Origin: Micromonospora sp. NBRC 110009
GTDB lineage: Bacteria; Actinomycetota; Actinomycetes; Mycobacteriales; Micromonosporaceae
Reading direction: 5' to 3'
Length of the DNA stretch: 64,000 nt
Assembly (NCBI RefSeq): GCF_030518795.1
Contig: NZ_CP130427.1
Span: forward strand, 2,852,001 to 2,916,000
Below the pieces are notes generated by a model. It saw nothing but the letters and a program-made list of their open reading frames with translations, ran no database searches and was not told the DNA's origin. The position numbers and the translations under genes were made by a program. This document shows, piece by piece, positions 58,162-64,000 of the stretch (the first letter of the stretch is position 1; each line of letters starts with the position of its first letter).

Positions 58162-59153
58162 GCGCGAGGAGTGAGCCGGTCCTGCCAGACCCGCGGTCGG
58201 GACCGAAGACCGGCTCGGTGACCCCGGCCGCCGGGGTGCCGGCGATCGAGGCGGTCGACGTGTCCCGCACGTACGAGCTGGACGGGGTGTCGGTGCCGGC
58301 CCTGCGCGGGGTGTCGCTCACCATCGACCCGGGCGAGTACGTGGCGGTGGTCGGCCCCTCCGGCTCGGGCAAGTCCACGTTGATGCACCTGCTCGGCGGG
58401 CTGGACCGGCCGACCGGCGGCCGGCTGGTGATCGGTGGCCGGGACGTCGCGACCCTCGCCGCACCGGAGCTGGCCGCGCTGCGCAACCGGACCATCGGCT
58501 TCGTCTTCCAGGCGTTCCACCTGCTGCCCCGGACGTCCGCCGTGGACAACGTGGCGCTGCCCCTGGTCTACCGGGGGATCGGGGCGCGGCAGCGGCGCGA
58601 ACGCGCCGCGGCGGTGCTCGGCCGGGTCGGGCTGGGGCACCGGCTGGACCACCGCCCCAACCAGCTCTCCGGCGGCGAGCAGCAGCGGGTGGCGATCGCC
58701 CGGGCACTGGTCACCGACCCGGCGGTGCTGCTCGCCGACGAGCCCACCGGCAATCTCGACACCGCCACCGGCGAGGCGGTGCTGGAGCTGCTGGAGCGGT
58801 TGAACGCCGAGTCCGGGGTGGCGCTGGTGATGGTGACGCACGACCAGGAGGTGGCCGCCCGGGCCCGCCGGCGGATCGCGGTACGCGACGGTCTCATCCG
58901 GTCGGACACCCTTCATGATCGACCGCTGTCCGGCGCCGGCGGCCGACCTGAGACACTGGACGACGCTCCCAGCGCGGAGCCCCGGTCCGTGTCCGGAAAC
59001 GGCCCGGGGCACCCGTCCGGTGGCTCCGGTGGCGCCACCGGAGCCACCGGACGCCTTCCGCGTACGACGGGCGCGGGCCGGTCCGGCGACGAGCCGGACC
59101 GTGCGGACGCTCCGCAACCCGACGCGGAGGCGGCGCCCGGGGGTGCCGGATGA
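58158..59153 (+). CDS. MacB-like ABC transporter ATP-binding protein
   Basis: A 331-residue ATPase. Walker A is VVGPSGSGKSTLMHLLGG, the Q loop GFVFQAFHLLPRTSAVDNV, signature LSGGEQQRVAIARAL, Walker B VLLADEPTGNLD and the H loop VMVTHDQEVAARA. About 80 extra residues follow the domain near residue 255, a Gly/Ala/Pro-rich tail that includes PSGGSGGATGATGR and is encoded by a 40-base palindrome. GTG start overlaps the adaptor stop; its own TGA overlaps the permease ATG. Confidence 0.93.
   Translation: MSARSEPVLPDPRSGPKTGSVTPAAGVPAIEAVDVSRTYELDGVSVPALRGVSLTIDPGEYVAVVGPSGSGKSTLMHLLGGLDRPTGGRLVIGGRDVATLAAPELAALRNRTIGFVFQAFHLLPRTSAVDNVALPLVYRGIGARQRRERAAAVLGRVGLGHRLDHRPNQLSGGEQQRVAIARALVTDPAVLLADEPTGNLDTATGEAVLELLERLNAESGVALVMVTHDQEVAARARRRIAVRDGLIRSDTLHDRPLSGAGGRPETLDDAPSAEPRSVSGNGPGHPSGGSGGATGATGRLPRTTGAGRSGDEPDRADAPQPDAEAAPGGAG
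59014..59053. repeat. 40-base perfect palindrome in the ABC ATPase tail
   Basis: The left half, CGTCCGGTGGCTCCGGTGGC (59014-59033), is exactly inverted as GCCACCGGAGCCACCGGACG (59034-59053), with no spacer. It is in frame and encodes part of the Gly-rich tail. As RNA it would form a 40-nucleotide hairpin about 100 bases before the permease start. Confidence 0.85.
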
Positions 59154-60334
59154 GGGTCGCCGAGGCCTGGCGGGTGGCGCTGGACGCGTTGCGGGCCAAC
59201 CGGATGCGCAGCGCGCTGACCATGCTCGGGGTGATCATCGGGGTCGCCTCGGTGGTGGTCCTGATCGCCATCGGCACCGGCACCAAGCAGCAGGTCGAAC
59301 GGCAGGTGGAGGGGCTCGGCTCGAACCTGCTCCTGGTGGTCCCGGGCAAGATCGACGTGGGCACCGCCCCGGTGGTCTCGCCGCTCGACCTGAAGGACGT
59401 GGACGCCGTGTCCCGGGTGGTCGGCGACCCCGGCCGGGTGGCGGTCACCATCGCCTCCGGTGCCACCGCCCGGGCCGGCAACCGCTCCGACTTCACCACC
59501 GTGCAGGGGGTGCTGGAGACCACCCCGCGGGTCTTCACCCGCTCGCTCGCCCGGGGCCGTTACCTCACCGGGGCCGACGTGGACACCAGTCGCCGGGTGG
59601 CGGTGCTCGGGGCGTCGGTGGCGCGGGCGCTCTTCCCGGACCGGGACCCGCTCGGCCAGCAGGTCGCCCTGGCCGGGGTGCGGTTCCGGGTGATCGGGGT
59701 CTTCGCCCCGCTCGGCCAGAGCCTCGGCGTGGACCGGGACGACGAGGTGCACATCCCGGTGACGGCGGCGCAGCGGCTCTGGGGCACCCAGCGGATCGAC
59801 GGCATCGCGGTCAAGGCCCCCGACCGGGAGCGGATCGACCAGCTCGGCGACCGGATCGTCGCGGAGCTGTCCCGCCGGCACCCGGACACCGAGTTCAGCG
59901 CCGTCACCCAGCAGCAGATCCTCGGCGTGCTCGGCGACATCCTCGGCGTGCTGACCGGGGTGCTGGCCGCCATCGCCGGCATCTCGCTGCTGGTCGGCGG
60001 GGTCGGCGTCTCCAACATCATGCTCGTCTCGGTACGCGAGCGGACCCGGGAGATCGGCCTGCGCAAGGCGGTCGGGGCGCGACCCCGGGACATCGGCGTG
60101 CAGTTCCTGCTGGAGGCGATGCTGCTCACCTCGCTCGGCGGGTTGACCGGGATGGCGCTCGGCGTGGGCACGGCGCTGCTGGTCGACGCGGTCTCGCCGA
60201 TCCCGGCGGCGATCACCTGGTGGTCGCTGGCGCTCGCGTTCGGGGTCTCGGCGGCGGTGGGCATCGTCTTCGGCGTGGTGCCGGCCCAGCGCGCCGGCCG
60301 GCTCGATCCGGTGGTGGCGCTGCGGGCCGAGTGA
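59150..60334 (+). CDS. MacB-like ABC transporter permease (FtsX fold)
   Basis: A 394-residue permease. N-terminal helix MRSALTMLGVIIGVASVVVL, a large extracytoplasmic MacB domain (TKQQVERQVEGLGSNLLLVV to RHPDTEFSAVTQQQILGVLG) and three C-terminal helices: GVLAAIAGISLLVGGVGVSN, LLEAMLLTSLGGLTGMALG and WSLALAFGVSAAVGIVFGVV. The coupling segment VRERTREIGLRKAVGARPRD is characteristic. Together with the adaptor and ATPase it forms a tripartite exporter for an unknown lipid, peptide or drug. Confidence 0.92.
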   Translation: MRVAEAWRVALDALRANRMRSALTMLGVIIGVASVVVLIAIGTGTKQQVERQVEGLGSNLLLVVPGKIDVGTAPVVSPLDLKDVDAVSRVVGDPGRVAVTIASGATARAGNRSDFTTVQGVLETTPRVFTRSLARGRYLTGADVDTSRRVAVLGASVARALFPDRDPLGQQVALAGVRFRVIGVFAPLGQSLGVDRDDEVHIPVTAAQRLWGTQRIDGIAVKAPDRERIDQLGDRIVAELSRRHPDTEFSAVTQQQILGVLGDILGVLTGVLAAIAGISLLVGGVGVSNIMLVSVRERTREIGLRKAVGARPRDIGVQFLLEAMLLTSLGGLTGMALGVGTALLVDAVSPIPAAITWWSLALAFGVSAAVGIVFGVVPAQRAGRLDPVVALRAE

Positions 60335-60581
60335 CGCGGGGAGACCGGTGCGACCGTCCCGGCCGCGGGGCAGCCTCCCGTGAACGGGACGCGGCGCTCC
60401 CGCGGAAGGAAAACGGCAGGTCAACGCCGGGGAAACGGCTGATCTCCCATGATCATTCACAGGAAGGGATCGCGCCGGTCACAGGCGTCCCGCTACCGTA
60501 CTGGTAACACGCGCGTTGCCCGTCGTGGCCGGATCAACCTGCCCGGTGGCACGCGCCGGGCATGGGATGGGTCGGTGAGCC

Positions 60582-60791
60582 ATGGCCGGGTCGCAGTCCG
60601 ACGGTCGGCTGTCGGATGTCAGGTTCCTGACCGTCGCCGAGGTGGCGACGGTCATGCGGGTCTCCAAGATGACGGTCTACCGTCTCGTGCACAGCGGTGA
60701 GCTGACCGCGGTGCGGGTCGGCCGGTCGTTCCGGGTGCCCGAGCACGCGGTGCACGAATACCTCCGGGGCGCGTTCCAGGAATCCGCCTGA
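60582..60791 (+). CDS. BldC/excisionase-like helix-turn-helix protein
   Basis: A 69-residue MerR-like winged HTH: FLTVAEVATVMRVSKMTVYR then LVHSGELTAVRVGRSFRVPE. It matches the short DNA-binding family that includes BldC and phage excisionases; mycobacterial Rv0500A sits in the same position before bS22 and galE2. No phage genes are nearby, so a chromosomal regulator is favoured. The 247-base spacer upstream (60335-60581) shows no gene; it contains TACCGTACTGGTA, a small inverted repeat. Confidence 0.88.
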   Translation: MAGSQSDGRLSDVRFLTVAEVATVMRVSKMTVYRLVHSGELTAVRVGRSFRVPEHAVHEYLRGAFQESA

Positions 60792-60845
60792 CGCACCGGT
60801 GGCCAGGCCGTCGAGTGCGACGAAAGGGGCATCGACGGGGGCGCG

Positions 60846-60875
60846 TTGGTCCTGCTGACGCACTCCGGCTACCCT
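60846..60875 (+). promoter_or_regulatory. Possible promoter of the bS22 gene
   Basis: TTGGTC and TACCCT are 18 bases apart, an acceptable match to a SigA-type promoter in an actinomycete. The distance to the bS22 ATG at 61011 leaves a leader of about 130 bases. Confidence 0.35.
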
Positions 60876-61010
60876 GGACCCCGACCGTGACCGCACCCTG
60901 GTGTGCCCTGCCCACCACGCTGGTCCGGTCCGTTGTCCGCAAGCGGTCACGACGCCACCCCCGGTGGTGTCTCCCGGTCCGCCCCGCACGTTGCATCGAA
61001 AGGCTGTCGT

Positions 61011-61112
61011 ATGGGCTCGGTGGTCAAGAAGCGCCGCAAGCGCATGGCTAAGAAGAAGCACCGCAAGCTGCTGCGCAAGACCCGCGTCCAGCGTCGCCGT
61101 CTCGGCAAGTGA
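61011..61112 (+). CDS. Small ribosomal protein bS22 (AURKAIP1/COX24 domain)
   Basis: A 33-residue, extremely basic protein, [20 protein letters not shown] then [13 protein letters not shown]. This is the actinobacterial small-subunit protein first seen in mycobacterial ribosome structures (Rv0500B). It lies in the 30S decoding region. GAAAGG is placed about eight bases before the ATG. Its short length explains why it is easily missed. Confidence 0.93.
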   Translation: MGSVVKKRRKRMAKKKHRKLLRKTRVQRRRLGK

Positions 61113-61232
61113 CCGGGGCCGGGCCCTGGCCCGGCACCCGGCACCACCTGCCAACTGTCGACCCTCGGAGGCTCAGGTGATCAGGCCGTGGACGTCCCGG
61201 CTCGATCCCGCCTGCCGCGCAAGGCGCACGAC

Positions 61233-62306
61233 ATGACCCCCGGTGGCACCACAGGTGCTCCGGGGGTCGTCGTCGTGACTGGCGTCGGCCGCTACCTGGG
61301 CGCGCACGTCGCCGCCCGCCTCGCCGCCGACCCCCGCATCGACCGGGTCATCGGCGTCGACCCGGCCACCCCCAATCCCGAGTTCACCGACCTGCTGAGC
61401 GGGGTCGAGCGGGTCCGCCTCGACCTCGACTCGCTCGGCGGCCTGCTGGTCGACCTCGACGTCGACGCCGTGGTGCACCTGGCCCTGGTCACCGCCCCCG
61501 ACCCGCAGCACGGCGGCCGGGCGGCGATGAAGGAACAGAACGTCATCGGCACCATGCAGCTGCTCGCCGCCTGCCAGCGGGCGCCCCGGCTGCGCAAGCT
61601 CGTGGTGCGCTCCTCGACCGCCGCGTACGGGGTGTCGTTCCGCGACCCGGCCGTCTTCACCGAGGAGACCGAACCGCGCGAGGTGCCGCGCGGCGGTTTC
61701 GGCCGCGACATCCTCGACCTCGAGGGGTACGTCCGCGGGTTCCGCCGCCGGCGCCCCGACGTCACCGCGACCGTGCTGCGCTTCGCGCCGTTCATCGGCT
61801 CCACCGCGGACACCACGCTCACCCGCTACTTCTCCCAGCCGGTCGTGCCGACGGTTTTCGGCCGGGACCCGCGCCTGCAGTTCGTCCACATCGACGACGC
61901 CCTGGAGGTGCTGCACCGCTCGGTCGCCGAGGACCACCCGGGCACGTACAACGTCGCCGGTCCGGGGGTGCTCTCGCTGTCCCAGGCGATCCGCCGGGCC
62001 GGCCGGGTCGGCTTGCCGGTGCTCGAACCGGGCCTCTCCGGGGCCGCCGCGATCGCGCGCAGCCTCGGCTTCGGCCGCTACGGGCTGGACCAGGTCGACC
62101 TCTTCGTGCACGGTCGGGTGGTGGACACCACCAGACTGGAGCGGGAGTACGCCTTCACGCCCCGCTCGACGGCCGCCGCCTTCGACGACTTCATCCGGGC
62201 CCACCACGGTGGGGTGGTGGTGACGCGGTCGCAGCTCGCCGCCGCCGAGCATTTGGTGCTGGAGAGCATCCGGCAGGTCCGGGCCGCCGTGCGGGAGCGC
62301 TCGTGA
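61233..62306 (+). CDS. NAD-dependent epimerase/dehydratase (GalE2-like)
   Basis: A 357-residue extended SDR: VVVVTGVGRYLGAHVAARLA cofactor loop, DAVVHLALVTAPDPQHGG, KLVVRSSTAAYGVSFRDPAV, VTATVLRFAPFIGSTADTTL and FGRDPRLQFVHIDDALEVLH. The catalytic YxxxK is unusual: after DILDLEGYVRGF there is no clear Lys. It is the counterpart of mycobacterial Rv0501 (galE2), whose substrate is not settled. ATG at 61233 has AAGG eight bases upstream; GTG 61188 is possible. It overlaps the acyltransferase gene by four bases. Confidence 0.85.
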   Translation: MTPGGTTGAPGVVVVTGVGRYLGAHVAARLAADPRIDRVIGVDPATPNPEFTDLLSGVERVRLDLDSLGGLLVDLDVDAVVHLALVTAPDPQHGGRAAMKEQNVIGTMQLLAACQRAPRLRKLVVRSSTAAYGVSFRDPAVFTEETEPREVPRGGFGRDILDLEGYVRGFRRRRPDVTATVLRFAPFIGSTADTTLTRYFSQPVVPTVFGRDPRLQFVHIDDALEVLHRSVAEDHPGTYNVAGPGVLSLSQAIRRAGRVGLPVLEPGLSGAAAIARSLGFGRYGLDQVDLFVHGRVVDTTRLEREYAFTPRSTAAAFDDFIRAHHGGVVVTRSQLAAAEHLVLESIRQVRAAVRERS

Positions 62307-63523
62307 GCGGGGCGGAGGAGCGGGGCGAGGCCCGCTACGACGTACCGCTGCCCACGCCCGCGCCGGACGCGGAGCCGGCGCGGCGCAACGGGCACCGGCG
62401 GGCCACGGCGACCGCCGCCGACCCGGTGGCGGCGGGCGACCCGGCCGCCGACGAGCCGGACACCTCCACCGACGAGCCGGCGCGGGCCACGACCGACGAC
62501 CCGGGCGCCGCCGGTCCGCCGCCGGTCGCGAAGAAGGCCGTCGCCAAGAAGGCGGTCGCCAAGAAGGCGGTCGCCAAGAAGGCGGACGCGGCGGCGACGA
62601 GCGGGCCGGGCCACCGCGCGGCGGACGAGCGGCAGGGAACGGCCGGGACGCCGACCGGCCGGGCGGTCGCGGACCGGCCGGGGGACCACTGGGACCGCAA
62701 GGTCGCCAAGGGGCTCGCCTTCCTGCGTCGGCGGCTCTCCGGCGACTACGAGGTCGACGAGTTCGGCTTCGACCCCGACCTGACCGCCGCCGTCTTCCAC
62801 CCGCTGGTCCGGCTGCTCTACCGGGACTGGTTCCGCACCGAGGTCTTCGGGGTGGAGCACATCCCCGACGCCGGTGCCGGCCTGGTGGTCGGCAACCACT
62901 CCGGCACCGTGGCGCTGGACGCGCTGGTGCTGGCCACCGCGCTGCACGACCGGCACCCGGCCCACCGCTACCTGCGGCTGCTCGGCGCCGACCTGGTCTT
63001 CCGGATGCCGGTCGTCTCCGAGCTCGCCCGCAAGACGGGCGGCACGGTGGCCTGCAACCCGGACGCGGAGCGGCTGCTCGGCAACGGCGAGCTGGTCGGC
63101 GTCTTCCCGGAGGGCTTCAAGGGCGTCGGCAAGCTCTACGCCGACCGCTACAAGCTCCAGCGGTTCGGGCGGGGCGGGTTCGTCTCGGCGGCGCTGCGTA
63201 CCGGCACGCCGATCGTGCCGGTGGCGATCGTCGGCGGCGAGGAGATCTACCCGATGCTCGCCGACATCAAGCCGCTGGCCCGGCTGCTCAAGCTGCCGTA
63301 CTTCCCGGTGACGCCGACCTTCCCCTGGTTGGGGCCGCTGGGCATGGTGCCGCTGCCGAGCAAGTGGCTGATCGAGTTCTGCCCGCCGATCCCCACCGCG
63401 CACCTGCGCGACTCGGCCGACGATCCGCTGGTCGTGTTCAACCTCGCCGACCAGGTGCGGGAGACCATCCAGCAGACCCTGCACAAGCTGCTCGAACGCC
63501 GCCCCGACCCGTTCGGCCCCTGA
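62303..63523 (+). CDS. Lysophospholipid acyltransferase (PlsC family)
   Basis: A 406-residue protein. Residues 1-130 are disordered, Ala/Pro/Asp-rich with the repeat KKAVAKKAVAKKAVAKKAD near residues 77-95. The PlsC domain begins near 175: VVGNHSGTVALDALVLATAL contains the HX4D motif, then VGVFPEGFKGVGKLYADRYK and GFVSAALRTGTPIVPVAIVG. It should acylate a lysophospholipid or related acceptor at the membrane. GTG start overlaps the epimerase stop, and Rv0501-Rv0502 show the same pair. Confidence 0.88.
   Translation: MSGAEERGEARYDVPLPTPAPDAEPARRNGHRRATATAADPVAAGDPAADEPDTSTDEPARATTDDPGAAGPPPVAKKAVAKKAVAKKAVAKKADAAATSGPGHRAADERQGTAGTPTGRAVADRPGDHWDRKVAKGLAFLRRRLSGDYEVDEFGFDPDLTAAVFHPLVRLLYRDWFRTEVFGVEHIPDAGAGLVVGNHSGTVALDALVLATALHDRHPAHRYLRLLGADLVFRMPVVSELARKTGGTVACNPDAERLLGNGELVGVFPEGFKGVGKLYADRYKLQRFGRGGFVSAALRTGTPIVPVAIVGGEEIYPMLADIKPLARLLKLPYFPVTPTFPWLGPLGMVPLPSKWLIEFCPPIPTAHLRDSADDPLVVFNLADQVRETIQQTLHKLLERRPDPFGP
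62531..62590 (+). repeat. 15-bp tandem repeat, four copies, in the acyltransferase
   Basis: Four in-frame units of AAGAAGGCSGTCGCC encode (K-K-A-V-A)3 and a final KKADA. The unit length of 15 bases keeps the frame, so copy number could vary without breaking the protein. Confidence 0.8.
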
Positions 63524-63539
63524 CCCGGCGGTCGCGCGG

Positions 63540-64000
63540 TCAGTCGGCGCGCTGGCGGCGGCGGTGCAGCGCCAGGCCGGCGGTGACGGCGCCGGCGAGC
63601 AGCCCGGCAGCGGCCGTCGACGGTACGGCGATCTTGACGGCCCGGCGGCCGGTGCGGAAGTCGCGGACGTCCCAGCCCCGCTCGCGGGCCCGGCGGAGCA
63701 GCGCCGGATCCGGGTTGATCGCCACCGGGTGACCCACCGTGGAGAGCATCGGCAGGTCGTTGGCCGAGTCGCTGTAGGCGGCGCAACGAGCCAGGTCCAG
63801 CCCTTCGACCGCGGCGAGCTGGGTGATCGCCTCGGCCTTGGCCGGCCCATGCATCAGGTCGCCGACCAGCCGTCCGGTGTACGCCCCGTCGACCACCTCG
63901 GCGACCGTGCCGATCGCCCCGGTCAGGCCGAGCCGGGCCGCGATCACCCGGCCGATCTCCACCGGGGCGGCGCTGACCAGCCACACCCGCTGCCCCCCGG
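63540..64000 (-). CDS. HAD-IB family phosphatase (SerB1-like), N-terminus beyond window
   Basis: At least 153 residues of a HAD-IB hydrolase: [20 protein letters not shown] (motif II region), [20 protein letters not shown] with the Lys-bearing motif [23 protein letters not shown] (motif IV acidic pair), and [20 protein letters not shown]-terminal hydrophobic segment ([20 protein letters not shown]) is typical of this actinobacterial subgroup, equivalent to Rv0505c. The nucleophile DxD lies outside the window. Phosphoserine is one possible substrate. Confidence 0.88.
   Translation of the reverse strand, partial: GGQRVWLVSAAPVEIGRVIAARLGLTGAIGTVAEVVDGAYTGRLVGDLMHGPAKAEAITQLAAVEGLDLARCAAYSDSANDLPMLSTVGHPVAINPDPALLRRARERGWDVRDFRTGRRAVKIAVPSTAAAGLLAGAVTAGLALHRRRQRAD

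Noticed and set aside
60582..60791. Phage excisionase and thus a prophage border
   Set aside because: The HTH resembles excisionases, but no integrase or phage genes or att repeats are present, and the neighbourhood is conserved core.

Overview
This window is chromosomal core DNA of a high-GC actinomycete, most likely Micromonosporaceae (Micromonospora or Salinispora-like; inferred from codon use, gene order and protein phrases, not from a database search). Genes are dense, third codon positions are almost all G/C, GTG starts are common, and many neighbours overlap by 4 bases (ATGA or GTGA). I saw no tRNA, rRNA, CRISPR array, prophage, intact insertion sequence or secondary-metabolite cluster.

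Layout. 1-11.4 kb: a glnR-type nitrogen regulator cut by the left edge, a membrane protein, a DUF2993 protein, a cysteine-rich leader peptide followed by sseA (rhodanese) and a DUF1416 gene, a glycogen-debranching-like enzyme with an SCP2-like partner, a DsrE protein, a 34-residue membrane peptide coupled to a nitrobindin-like protein, pabC, a Fur regulator and ygfZ. From memory this resembles mycobacterial Rv0811c-Rv0818. 11.5-27.5 kb: a BKACE enzyme, asparaginase, an XRE regulator with an HbhA-like gene and DUF2516 gene (compare Rv0474-Rv0476), alpha/beta hydrolases, AlaX-type editing protein, a nucleotidyltransferase, SDRs, a WYL regulator, two genes with internal deletions (a LuxR-type response regulator at 20433 and a GNAT at 22403), a macro-domain protein, RidA, a LacI regulator, a mycothiol-dependent enzyme and murB. 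27.6-37.9 kb: mshA, ybjN, a Rho_N/histone-H1-like protein, two paralogous MFS genes separated by a MITE-like inverted repeat, gpmA, phoU and senX3-regX3 (compare Rv0486-Rv0491).

37.9-38.7 kb is a long gene-free stretch with a 27-bp tandem repeat and hairpins in front of a secreted lysozyme-fold protein. 39.4-48.5 kb: an F420/NADP-type reductase divergent from a TetR gene with two palindromic operators, then a CitA/DcuS-like two-component system divergent from a six-gene run tctC-tctB-tctA-usp-MFS-rraA, which looks like a complete module for sensing, importing and metabolising a polycarboxylate. 48.5-64 kb: a cysteine-rich protein, ppx, a sugar-phosphate isomerase, a CGNR protein, proline dehydrogenase, a hydrolase-TetR-DUF2568 operon with a 27-bp perfect palindrome at its promoter, a membrane-anchored metalloprotease, a MacAB-like tripartite exporter, a BldC-like HTH gene, the tiny ribosomal protein bS22, a galE2-like epimerase, an acyltransferase and a HAD phosphatase cut by the right edge (compare Rv0496-Rv0505c).

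Physiology. The window links nitrogen (GlnR), phosphate (SenX3-RegX3, PhoU, Ppx), sulfur/cysteine (leader peptide and SseA), mycothiol (MshA and a mycothiol-dependent enzyme) and iron/folate (Fur, YgfZ, PabC) functions. No clearly new system is present. The best candidates for a second look are the tct module, the structured leader before the lysozyme-like gene, the leader-peptide attenuator, the palindrome-controlled hydrolase operon, the 18-bp inverted-repeat element, the 40-base palindrome in an ABC gene tail, and the receiver-less response regulator.
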